From: Ephemerocybe angulata
Taxonomy: Eukaryota; Basidiomycota; Agaricomycetes; Agaricales; Psathyrellaceae
DNA: 64,000 bases
Assembly: GCA_013368325.1 (NCBI GenBank)
Contig: JAACJK010000001.1
Span: 496,001 to 560,000, forward strand
Reading direction: 5' to 3'
The notes beneath the pieces were generated by a model. The model was not told the origin of the DNA. It made no database searches and worked only from the letters and a program-made list of their open reading frames with translations. Made by a program: the position numbers and the translations under genes. Positions 54,725 through 64,000 of the stretch are shown here, one piece after another; the first letter of the stretch is position 1; every line of letters begins with the position of its first letter.

Positions 54725-55687
54725 TTAACGGAATTGCGCACCGGAACCCGCGTCTAAGCAGTACCCCGTTCCCGCCAACTCAGCTCTAGTATCACCAGGA
54801 TTGAGGATCCACCTCTGCGAGGCTGACCCGTCGCAATCCAAACTGTGGGTCAAATCAACACAAAGCGAGACATAGAACCGACAGAACCGACGTACATATC
54901 AACGACGGTCCCATTCGCTGCAGTTCCGCGAGCGTTTACGCATTTGTTGGAACTTCCCCCAGGGTGAAGTGTAACTGTATCACCCGTCCGGGGGAATGCG
55001 TTGCTGGGGCAGAAGCTGTGGAAGATGGGTAAGTACAGCGCGAGGATCAAAAAATGCTTCGGCTGCGTACCGAACATCGAAGCTCTGGGTCAACGCACAT
55101 GAGAAGAGCGGGGGCTCAGGTGCGCTACTATTGGAAGGAGCAGGGAGTTCAGTTGGCTGTTTCGTCATCGAGTTCGCGCAGAACTTCGAATGGCATGTCA
55201 GTCTCTTGCATAGCCCATTACTCTGTTCGGCCATATAAGTGCCCTCGTTATAGCTCATGGTTGAGGTTTACCCTTACCGAGGATGTCGAAGGGACAATCG
55301 ATACCCCTGTGTTAAAGTTCGATGTATCTTTGACAATGAAGTAGTAACCAGCCTTGTCATGGCTTGTCAGCGACTGGGGCGCATTAAGTATTCCGGCCTC
55401 ATACTGACCTGGTTAACGAAGCCCGCCTTCGTCGTCCCTGCGCCTGTGTTCCCTTCTGGAGCATTTACGTTGGAATAAATGAAGCCACTCCAGTCGTCAG
55501 CAACGCTTTTGGTAACAGTTGCCCCAGTTGCAAGACTCCCCGCAGATTCTCCGTTCACATAGACCGTGATCGAGCTAGGACAAGAGTTGATGATGTTCAG
55601 CGTTCGATCAGCAGCTACCATTAAGCATCCCGCTAGTATAGTGCCGGCGTAGACCGAGATTAGTCGTAGACGGTACGAGCATGTCAT
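54725..55687 (-). CDS. secreted thaumatin-like protein with ricin-B-like C-terminus
   Basis: Five exons (55409-55687, 55278-55352, 55071-55222, 54896-55015, 54725-54842) give 247 aa. A signal peptide is plausible (basic start, ISVYAGTILAGCLMVAA). The N-terminal part has a thaumatin/osmotin-like pattern: RTLNIINSCPSSITVYVNG, DDWSGFIYSN, GYYFIVKDTSNFNTGVSIVP and SFDVRFCPSN. It is followed by TVTLHPGGSSNKCVNARGT, LDCDGSASQRWILNPGD and GTGYCLDAG, which match one repeat and a half of a ricin-type beta-trefoil lectin, including the Q-x-W motif SQRW. The protein is therefore likely extracellular and may bind carbohydrate. A full trefoil needs three repeats, so the lectin part is short or incomplete. 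Confidence 0.75.
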
Positions 55688-56380
55688 GATCAATGTGGGC
55701 CCAAGGTGTGTTAAGTGGGCGAAACGACGGGCGCTTGTTACTGTATGGAGGGTCGAGGAGATGAAGAGCCAGTTCATCAGCAAGAATATCCCGAGGCCTT
55801 TATAGATGGAGTGCCAAGCTCCAGAGCGCCAGTCTATCAGCGCACCGGCCGGGCAGAAGACTCCAATCCAAGCAACCAGACTCCACGCTCGACCAATGAC
55901 GGTGGAAGGCGGTCTTCTTCAGCCTATAAACACCGTTTGTTGTCATGGCTGTGCTCTTTCCAAGATATACTTATACCTCGTCGTCTTCTTTGGGCTGCGA
56001 AGTATCGCCATCGTCGTGGTAAGTGATCAAGCCCAGTGGGATCAGACACAGTTTGGATCGGTTTAGGGAAGTTAAGAGGGACAAGAGCTTGATCAACGGG
56101 TAGGAACTGCTCGCATCTTGTCGCAACCAGGATTTGGGACGATTTTTGATTGCATTTGGTTCACACACGTTCCGACCGGTTGGCACGATGGTTATGACCA
56201 TTTCCTATCGGTTCATATAGGTTGGTCAAGCACAATTAGGAGAAATGTAGATTGGTTTAGAACGGGTTACATAGAACTGTACAATTAGAAAAGAAATTCA
56301 TTTAAACTATGAGAAGCCTCCGCGAACGGATTATTTTGGTTTACATCTGTTGGCGCAGGTTACTACAGACGCGAGACTGG
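55688..56380. other. intergenic region
   Basis: Upstream of the secreted protein gene and downstream of the next minus-strand gene. Plus-strand open frames here are short and featureless. Confidence 0.4.
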
Positions 56381-58297
56381 CTACTTGGCTACGTTGCTTC
56401 GAAGTGCCTTCTTTGCAGCCAGGGTTTCAGCTCGTTTCTGAGCCCAAGCCTAATAGAAAGTGTAAATTCAGATGTATCTTATAGCATAAGAGAGGGATGA
56501 ACTCACATCCTTGCTCTCTTGGGGCAGGGCCGCAAACGCAGCCAAAACGTCCTCCTTAGTGGCAGGTACCAGCTGTTTCGGTGCCCAATCCGCACCAAAC
56601 AGATTCCTAAACATATCCGGGTTAGCTAGCACCATCAACGCATGTCAGGCATCGGCGTACCATGGAGCTGCACTCGTAGTGCTGTACTTGAAAAGGTGGG
56701 GCCTCTTCTTTGGCCTCGGTCCCACATGCACAGGAGTGGGCCCGGCGGCGAGGGCGGGCGCAGCCTCTTGGACAGTATCACTCGCCTGGTCTTTCGTTGC
56801 AGCACCGGATGCCTGCAAAGGGGTTCCGGATGTGCCAGTGCTGGCCGGAATTGCGAGTTTTGTTGCGGCTCTACGGCAAGTTAACATAAAGGTCTCGTCA
56901 GTCAGTGTACATCTGAACGAGGTGTAACGTACAAGGGGTTAATAAGGTTGAGTGGCAGCAAAGCAGAAACCACCAGAGCTGGGGTCGGCGTGGGCGTTTG
57001 CGTTGGCTGGCTGGTCGGTAGAGCCGATGCGATGGTGCTGGCAGTGCTGGCAGGATCTAACCCGGGAACTTCAGACTTTTGTGGCGCGGGGATGGACTGC
57101 TTTGTGCGCTCGTCATCTGTAAGGACAATCCCGGCGGGTTCAGCCACCACGGCTCCCGGATCTGCAGCGGTACTCGCAGGAACACTCTGTTCAGAAGCGT
57201 CAGAGTCGACATGTGGGGACAGTGGGTGGGAAATCCAAGGTGACGTACAGTTGATTCCACTTTCATCTGTTTGATAGGTGTTGCTCTCTTCGCCGATGTA
57301 GGAGGGTCCTTACGCTTAACGGTGTTGCTGCTGGGCACCACTCCATTCCCATCCTCCGAATCCTCTTTCTTCACGCTAATGTCGCCGCCACGGAATCTTC
57401 GGTACCATCCGGAGTAGCAGCTACTCGCCAGTTTCTCGATCTTCCAGTGGTTGTCACAAAGCAGAAGGTACCTAAACCGTTGGTACATCGCTGAATAAAC
57501 GTACTGTGTTGCTGTTGCTGATATATCCTTCCATTGAGGCTTGGCTTCCTTGTGGTTGTTCAGGTCAGCGAAGATCTTGCGCAAAGTGTCGCCCAGGGCA
57601 CGCGCTTCCTCCTCCAAAATAGGGCTGCCGTCGTCGTGCTGGAGAAACTCGGTGCTTTCCCTGACAGCGTCAAGGTCAGCATTTTTACCTCGCTTGGGCT
57701 TCTTCTCTTGGATACTCCCTTCCGATTGAGCCGCCTTGATCTTTTGATAGTCGCTCCATGCTTTTTGAGTCCAGAACTTAATCGAAGGATAGTCCTCTCG
57801 GTTTTCCTTTGGCCACTCTTGGGTGCGGGCCGTGAGGCCATCCAGGAGTCCGACGGTCGGTGCTGCAATCCCCGGTAACGCATGGAAGCTCGGACTACTG
57901 TCGAGGCGTACAAGCAACAGGTTGTACGCCTCGCTAAGCTTGGTCAGTAAGAATGACTGTTGCGATAGTGTATTACTTACCGGAGTCCTTTCATTTCAGA
58001 TCGAACATTATCTCGTTCTTTGAGCAGCTCCGTGTATGCCGTGTTGCGAGCTTGAAGGAGCTGGCTATGCGTGGCCCCAAACAAGATGGCTGCAGGGGTA
58101 GGGCCGTGACCAGAAGCTGCGAGTTGTGGGCGAACCTGGCGACGCTGGGAGGGGAAGATCGAGTTGGTTGGTGCGTAGAATTCCGAGTCGTGAAACAAGG
58201 TCCTGTCTGACATCGGTGCCTCCCCCATAGAGTCGTACACACTAGATGGTGCAGGGGACGAGGACCTAGAGGAGTCGATTTCGTAGAAATGCGCCAT
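56381..58297 (-). CDS. uncharacterised protein with coiled coil and disordered C-terminal region
   Basis: Six exons (57981-58297, 57249-57933, 56933-57186, 56661-56870, 56507-56606, 56381-56449) give 544 aa. The N-terminal 60 residues are Ser/Pro-rich; a coiled coil follows (LLQARNTAYTELLKERDNVR and EAYNLLLVRL); then an aromatic-rich conserved-looking block (IKFWTQKAWSDYQKIK, YVYSAMYQRFRYLLLCDNHW, SCYSGWYRRF); then a Pro/Ser/Thr-rich linker and a basic helical end with WNLFGADWAPKQLV and AETLAAKKALR. I have no family name for it. It begins about 200 bases from a divergent small ORF and neighbours a Plavaka element, so a transposon-associated origin is possible but unproven. Confidence 0.75.
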
Positions 58298-58503
58298 GGA
58301 GGAGGATTCTCGAGGCTCGACAGTGCGTGTAGTGGAAGAAGGGTAAACTAGAACGGAGTTTTACGGGAGCCTCCGCAAAGGTATGTGATTCCAAGCCCAA
58401 CGTCGTTCCGAACCGATCTTAACCAGTCTCTTCAGAATATGATTTGTTGCTGTGATCGGGCTAGGCGGTTTGAACAAACAAAGCTCACCCAGCTACCTTC
58501 ACC

Positions 58504-58734
58504 ATGTCCTGCCCATCTGAGGAAACCGGAGTCGCTCCAGGATATCCGAACGACATTATTGAAGATATTCCTTTGCCCAAGGTCGAAACCGAGGAGTCCC
58601 AAATGTGGATGTCACCGTCGTGGGTGGCTGAAGCAAAGGAGACTATGCGTCAGATGGGCGGTATCACCAGCGATAACCCGCCGCAGAAGAGGCGTCGGGT
58701 GTTAGCAATTCGTTTTGCCGGTCGACGAAAGTAG
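58504..58734 (+). CDS. small ORF, 76 aa, overlapping the transposase 3' end
   Basis: ATG at 58504, single exon, starting MSCPSEETGVAPGYPNDIIE, with a Met/Trp-rich middle (SQMWMSPSWV) and a basic end PPQKRRRVLAIRFAGRRK that looks like a nuclear localisation signal. Its last 33 bases overlap, antiparallel, the end of the transposase frame. It may be a small gene, or the front of a gene whose rest was replaced by the element. No family recognised. Confidence 0.35.
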   Translation: MSCPSEETGVAPGYPNDIIEDIPLPKVETEESQMWMSPSWVAEAKETMRQMGGITSDNPPQKRRRVLAIRFAGRRK

Positions 58735-60449
58735 ATAACGTAGGTTTTCCAAGTACTTCTCCTCGTTTGGACCACCAATACTCGCTGCGTCGATATCGCC
58801 GTGGCTGCAACCATCCAGATTATAGTTGTCTGGTTTTAGTAATGCGCCGTAGTAATGGGGACGCTCTGGCTTATGCCGACCAGGAATACCACAGTATAGC
58901 CGACAAAAGAAGTAGCCGTGGTGCCCAACAAAGCCCGTGAAGTACACGCTCCCGGGGCCATCGGCTGAACCAAGAAATAGAAATATGTTCGTGTTGGATA
59001 GGGTGCGAGTAAGGCCGTTGAATATGGGAAGACCCTCCTTCTGTAGGGCGGCTAAATGATGGTATGCGGGGAAAAGGAACGACTCCATGTGCTCGGGGTT
59101 GTTTGGCCCAGGGATGACGCCGCCAGGGATAATGTGCTTCTTCTTGTAACGTTGGTCTGGTGCCATGTCGAGGATAACCCAGATGAAGATCCAACAGTCG
59201 GATTTCTTGTCGTGATAAAGTTGTGCACCGTCCATCGAAAACATGAGCAGGGTATCGTCTGGTCCAATGTCGCCACGTTGGACGGCCTCCAAGTAGTCCT
59301 GGCCGTGATAAATATCCGAGTACTCGTCGATCTGGCCACCGGATTCGGGATCTTGTAACCGTTCGAATATTTTCTTGGTTTCTTGTTGACGATGTTGCAT
59401 GAGCTTTGCGCAAGCGGGGTCCTTCCATCGCGCCTGGATCTGGGGACCAAGTGGCATGGTATAGAAGTACTGCAGCGGTTTCCCCGTTTTGGGGTCGTAG
59501 CGTGGCTTCTTGCAATAGACGCACTCTTCCAGGTCCTTATACGGCCCGGTATAGGCCATGCACGAGTCGGGGCACATGTGGTGGATTATTGGAGTGATTC
59601 CGGTGAGTTCAGCGACCTTCTTCTTAGCGCCTTCGTATGAGGGAATGTCCCGGCTTGAATCGTCGTCGAGTATATCGAGTCGGACATCGCGGTATACCTG
59701 CTCCGATGCACCATGTGTCGATAGGTATAGCTTGAGAGCGTGTTTTGTATCCGGGTCGAGAGTCTCAACAAACTCCGTTGGGCTTCGCAGGCGCTCGACC
59801 TGCTCCGTTGACAAGTCTCCATTTTCGAGCGACGCTGCCTCGAGCGCTCGGCGAAACTTGAGAGCTGTTTCCAATTCAGGGACGGCTGCGCAGGTCAAGC
59901 TCTCTGGTAGCGAGTCAGAATATCGCGCTGGGTTCGTACCCGTTCCGCTTGGGTGGAAAGTAGGTTCTGGCTCGGCGGGCGGGTCAGGCTCGATTGCAGG
60001 TGGGCTAAACTGAATTGCATTGCTTGGATCTACAACACCGGGACCAGGTTCTGGTACTACAGGCTCCTCTAAGACAGGCATTAGCATACATATCTACAGT
60101 GAATAACCATTATCACACACCTGACAATTGTCGCTCGGGACTCCCACTGCTCCCACTGCTAGCTCCCATCTCAGCTTCCCGGCCTTCCCCCAACGAGTTT
60201 CCAGCTCCACTCTCCAACAGCGCCAAAGGTTCTCCAGCAGACTGTATTGCACGTAGTTAGTGTGGTGGGAGAAAAGCCAAGGTGAGGCAAACATACCTCA
60301 AATACAGGATGTTGTCGTTGTTCTTGGGCCCGTGTTACTGTCCGTTGTTGCTTTTGTCGATGTGCGTAGAACACTGTTCTACTGACTTGACGCGTAATGC
60401 CCTTGCACATTCGTTCACAGTCACAGAAGTAGTCCCGTACGGGCGCCAT
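58702..60449 (-). CDS. Plavaka-type transposase, N-terminal part only
   Basis: Exons 60297-60449, 60121-60241 and 58702-60068 give 546 aa. The start MAPVRDYFCDCERMCKG...VSRTVFYAHR has the small Cys cluster and basic segment seen at the front of Plavaka transposases (CACTA-like elements abundant in basidiomycetes). Later come HHMCPDSCMAYTGPY, EECVYCKKPRYD, QFYTMPLGPQ-like FYTMPLGPQIQARW, LLMFSMDGAQLYHDKKSDCW (an acidic DG motif of the catalytic core) and HIIPGGVIPGPNNP. Full-length members are much longer; here the frame stops soon after GALLKPDNYNLDGCSHGDID, so the C-terminal catalytic part is absent. The copy is probably inactive. Confidence 0.8.
58702..60449 (-). mobile_element. Plavaka element fragment, ends not defined
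   Basis: Only the transposase part is recognised. I found no terminal inverted repeats or target duplication by eye in the flanks, so the coordinates are those of the coding region. Confidence 0.5.
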
Positions 60450-61037
60450 TTTGGTGGAGTAGAACGGTTGTAGTGCAAGACGCGTTTGGACTGGGCGCTG
60501 CCTCGATCACTTGATCATGTGAAGAGGTCCAGATAGCGCCCGCCGCCAAATCCAGACATCTCTCTTGGCCCTACTGGACCTGCTATACCCTTTCCGAACT
60601 GACAATCTATAAGTATACATGGCAGGTGCACTTGCAAGGGGATCGCTGACATCATGGATTGTTTCTACTCAGAAATACAAACGTCGGAGGCCGACGAAAA
60701 GGCGGGATGCCCACTGCTCTATCGGGACTCGTTTATTTCAGCTAAATAAGTACATACCCAATACATACCCTGACATGGCTTGCCTCAAGAGTCGAGTCAA
60801 CCGGTGGTAACCGCAATTGACCGAAGTTATTGGTGCGAACTGTTGGCAACCGGTGCAAATCGATGCAAACTGTGCGCGATCTCACTGGGGATCAAGCTCA
60901 AGAAGGTTTGGTGGTGTTTAGATAAAATTCCGGCGCTTATTCGGCCGGCATCTGCCTGCATCTGCGTTCCCAGGCACCGGCAACCTAACCGGAAACCCGG
61001 CGTTACCAGTGCCATCCCTCCTTGTACCGCCGCCCCC
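60450..61037. other. intergenic, shared by divergent genes
   Basis: Between the transposase (minus) and the F-box/RNI gene (plus). Contains AT-rich GTATACATGG near 60610 and no supported gene. Confidence 0.4.
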
Positions 61038-62781
61038 ATGGCGGTTTCCAGTAATATCTTGGATGTTCTCTCAGACGATGTCCTTGGACTTGTTCTCGAT
61101 GAAGTACGTTCGTGTCCTGCTGAGATTGAAAGGAAAGTCTGGCTCACCAGCTAGGGCCTAGCTTAAAACCCTGGATTTCCCTAGCGTCTGCACTTCCCGA
61201 CTCGTATGCAAAGCACTGAACGGTCTTGCAGAATCGAGAGCGTTTGGTAGCACTTTGATTGATCTCAGTGCAGGTATCAAGCATGATGCTGCTTTCCAGA
61301 TCGAATCTATGGCCTCTGGGAACGGCCCCAACTCTCGGTGGACAAAGGAACTGCGCATCCGCAACCTCGTTCCTGAGGAAGAAAGAGGCACTCTTTTAGA
61401 TGCTCAAGATCGATACCTTATCCCAGCTCTAGAATCATTGCGGAAGCTTAGATCTGTCGAGTGAGTGCGCATGTGTACTATGACTTTGCCTCCCGCTCAA
61501 CAATAGCCGTTCGTTGCCAGACTCAACTTACACAAATCGTATCCTTATCTAGCCATTCTTTCGGCCCTGTCCAATCTGCCTCACCTGAAAGACCTCAATC
61601 TCTACATTGACTTGGGTTTCGAAGATACCCCGCTGCCGCTAGACCAATTCTCGAACCTTCGTTCTCTTATTCTGCGATCCTTCCCCCTCCACCAGCCCAT
61701 CATCAAGATATTAAACCGCACGATACGAAACAGCCAAAATACCCTTGAATGCTTGGATATAAGACCACACGACTGGGAAGAAGAGGACGGGCCCTATGAC
61801 TCGGACCAGGAAACTGAAGAAACCCCAGATCCGTCCGAAGTCCGCAGGCTTCTACGCATCCTTGAAAGTCCCCGTACAGTAACCCTAGAGACATTCACCA
61901 GCGATGAAGAAGGTTGTCTATCCTTTCCAAAGCTGGAAGAGCTCCAGGTGAACGGCGATCGGATCGAGTTTACGATCGCCTCTGTTCCTCTCTTCAAGTC
62001 CCTCGTCTGCCTCGCGATCGTGAATGCAAAAGTACTGCGCGTTGAAGATGGCTTCTGGGACGCTCTCGCAGAAACTAAAGTACAGCTCCAAATCTTGGAG
62101 ATGTACCCGCTGACTTCAGGGGTTGTCAAGTACCTGTTGTCATACACTGGATTGCACGAATTGATACTCAATGCACCCCCGTCGGACTCCTTTGGCGCCA
62201 GCGACGGTTCCTCGGTGAGTGACAGCGACATCCCCCGGTCGATTTTCAAGGATGTCCTACCTCACCACTGCGACGCGATACACCATGTCAGCATTTCCGA
62301 ATATCTGGACGTTAAAGACTACGGGTGCACAGAGGAAAACATAGAGGGACTGTTAACGTGCAAGAAGTTGGAAGAGCTAGACCTGCTCTACCATTACCCT
62401 GTGGAGGATGAGGAGATGCAGAATTGTACATCCATAGGTCTGGTATGTATGCCCCTCTCCGTTCTGCTGTCGACCGGGAATTTTGTGGCTAACGCGCCCC
62501 CGTATGTTACGCAGAAGGCGCTGCTCTTCCGCATAACCGACAACCTCCCAAAGCTGGAGCGCCTCCAACTTGCTCCCGCATGCAGCATGTCGCCATACGG
62601 AGAGAACTCGTATAATGTCAGGATTAACATCGCCTACAGGTTCGCAGATAGGTTATGCAACATCGATTTCCGGGAGGGTTTGAGGTTTCCTCCATTCAGG
62701 CTCTATAACTATGGCTTCCTCAGTTATGGATCCCTGGTTTACGGGCCAGAGCGGGGGTGCTATGCTATGGAGTCAGAGTAG
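61038..62781 (+). CDS. F-box/RNI-like protein
   Basis: Exons 61038-61103, 61162-61460, 61521-62442 and 62515-62781 give 517 aa. The last intron is 72 nt, a multiple of three without stops, so the frame also reads through it. The opening ILDVLSDDVLGLVLDE plus LDFPSVCTSRLVCKALNGLA resembles an F-box with the usual C-K-L tail. Leucine-spaced units follow (LSNLPHLKDLNLYI, FSNLRSLILRSF, FPKLEELQVNG, LTCKKLEELDLLYH). VVKYLLSYTGLHELIL resembles LVKYIKDYTGLRDFTI and FVQYLKSYTGLRALTV in the genes at 23545 and 26705, so the three are probably distant relatives. Likely an SCF substrate receptor; target unknown. Confidence 0.7.
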
Positions 62782-63061
62782 AAGTCATGGCCGTAGATGG
62801 ATATCCCAAATCGAAAGGTTCTTGAAAAATGAACAATGCATGACTGTCATTCACTGGGAAGCACCTCATTGGAAGGCTTCCAAAGCACTGCGGTTCCCAG
62901 ATATGGCTCAATTGAATCGAGGGAAAGAATACAGAGTTGGATATAGTCCATTGCGCGACGATAAAGACGGCATTGGATCAGAGAAAGCACGTCAAGCGAT
63001 ATGGGCGGTTGTTCGAAAAGATGAGTATTTAAGACGTATCATTACAGACAAAAAGGAGTAG
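62711..63061 (+). CDS. doubtful ORF over the 3' end of the F-box/RNI gene
   Basis: An open frame of 116 codons that begins inside the previous gene in another phase and runs on past its stop, with coding-looking segments (EKARQAIWAVVRKDEYLRRI). It may be an alternative 3' exon of the F-box/RNI gene or an independent remnant. Its end overlaps the lipase 3' end on the other strand by 20 bases. Confidence 0.2.
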   Translation: MASSVMDPWFTGQSGGAMLWSQSRSHGRRWISQIERFLKNEQCMTVIHWEAPHWKASKALRFPDMAQLNRGKEYRVGYSPLRDDKDGIGSEKARQAIWAVVRKDEYLRRIITDKKE

Positions 63062-64000
63062 AAACAAGGATGCCGAAGTACTAGCATAAAATGTCAGAGT
63101 ACCGAATGTAATGAGGGAACACAGACATACGTTCGTGTGCGCGACGTTGACACCTCTCGAAGGGACAGAGATAGAGCATTTCGGGTCTTCTCCTGATGGG
63201 TCGCACTGAACTGTAGTCGAATGAGAAGCGGGGGTGGAGTGCTGCCAATACTCCACGCCATGATGGTGGTACCCGAGAGCGCTTGGTATCATGGTTGGCA
63301 CGCTGTGCCAAAGGTTAGCTTTCTCTTTTGAGAGGGCTTGACGAGACTGACCCATCATTTCCGTGTACGACTGAGCAAGTATATCAGCTAGGTGGAAGGG
63401 ACGGCCGCTGATGAAAGTGTTGCATACCTCGGTGAGCAGAGGGTCCGAAGGAGTCATTCACGAACTTGGAGAACTCTCGGTTCTATGTCACAGTCAGAGG
63501 GCGTCAGTTAGAAGTTCCTTTTCAACTCCTTGCATCCACACTTACCCCTGTTCGGGGAGATCCATACGAGTACGTTCTTACTTCCCTAGAGTCCCAGAAT
63601 TGCTTCAGGACGGATTCATATCAAGATAACATTCTGACTCACGTTAACGGAAAAGATCCTTTCAGCGAAAGCGCTGCCAGAAGCGCAATTGAACCTCCCA
63701 ATGAATGCCCTGTAGTCACAATGCTAAAATCTGGATGGAGCTTTTTCTCCAAGTGCACTGCAGCAAGGACTTGCACGGCTACCGAGTCCCATCTGAAATA
63801 ACGCGTCAACGTCTTAAGCATCTTAAGAACAAGGAAACTAACGCTGCTAGAAACCCTGCGTGTACGCGAGCTCCCGCTAAGCGAGTTTAAGCAAACGCGA
63901 CGGCGATGTTGACGTATTATAGAACCCTTACAGGTAGCTTTGATTCCGGGTGAAACAAGAGGCACAAGCAAGGCCTGTGCGTCAAGGATAACGTCTACAA
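63042..64000 (-). CDS. class 3 lipase / feruloyl esterase-type hydrolase, 5' part outside the window
   Basis: Exons 63932-64000 (continues beyond the edge), 63843-63876, 63643-63792, 63546-63585, 63428-63482, 63352-63370, 63131-63302 and 63042-63080 keep one frame. Landmarks: RVHAGFLAAW, TTGHSLGGSIALLAAL with the nucleophile Ser, VRTYSYGSPRTG, EFSKFVNDSF, VVHGNDGVPTMIPSALGYHH with the catalytic Asp of this family, and HHGVEYW for the His; the end AHTNYFGI matches the usual HxxYFG. Members hydrolyse triacylglycerol or related esters and are normally secreted; the signal peptide would lie outside the window. One exon is only 19 nt. Confidence 0.9.

Noticed and set aside
58871..59524. 217-codon alternative minus-strand frame
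   Set aside because: Second phase of the Plavaka transposase, without its conserved motifs.

Overview
The window looks like nuclear DNA of a mushroom-forming basidiomycete (Agaricomycete). The basis is: many short spliceosomal introns (about 48-72 nt, GT-AG), a DUF6534-type seven-helix membrane protein, a Plavaka-type transposase, an autonomous-type Helitron, and proliferated F-box/LRR-like paralogs, beside conserved eukaryotic housekeeping genes. The species cannot be named from sequence alone.

Layout. 0-9 kb: a left-edge copy of a duplicated promoter/micro-ORF module (minus), riboflavin kinase FMN1 (plus), and two diverged F-box paralogs (plus) flanking a membrane-anchored hypothetical gene (minus). 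9.1-16.6 kb: a Helitron with a rolling-circle Rep domain fused to a PIF1-like helicase, carrying a frame-breaking 70-bp tandem duplication. 17-29 kb: a single-exon F-box-like gene, the checkpoint clamp gene HUS1, and two paralogous genes of an uncharacterised RNI/LRR-like family, all minus. 29.2-32.8 kb: an unusual array of very short, apparently spliced ORFs joined by a 35-nt block repeated seven times, driven by at least two copies of the duplicated promoter module, and followed by a 40-bp near-perfect hairpin. 33.7-40.5 kb: an 8-amino-7-oxononanoate synthase-like gene and RNase P/MRP subunit POP5 (minus), then an Arg/Glu/Asp-repeat protein (plus). 41.4-43.6 kb: the DUF6534 gene. 43.6-47.3 kb: gene-poor. 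47.3-52.4 kb: FAD monooxygenase and the MBOAT protein GUP1 (minus). 54-64 kb: a secreted thaumatin-like protein with a ricin-B-like tail, an uncharacterised six-exon gene, a truncated Plavaka transposase, an F-box/RNI gene (plus) and a class 3 lipase cut by the right edge.

There is no single pathway. Housekeeping genes (FMN1, HUS1, POP5, GUP1, biotin-type synthase) are spaced among lineage-specific families and transposons. Exon structures were built by hand from splice signals, reading-frame continuity and family similarity; phases were checked arithmetically for each multi-exon model. The most novel-looking item is the 29.5-32.4 kb micro-ORF array with its repeated stop/start junction; the related promoter copy at the left edge suggests a dispersed family.
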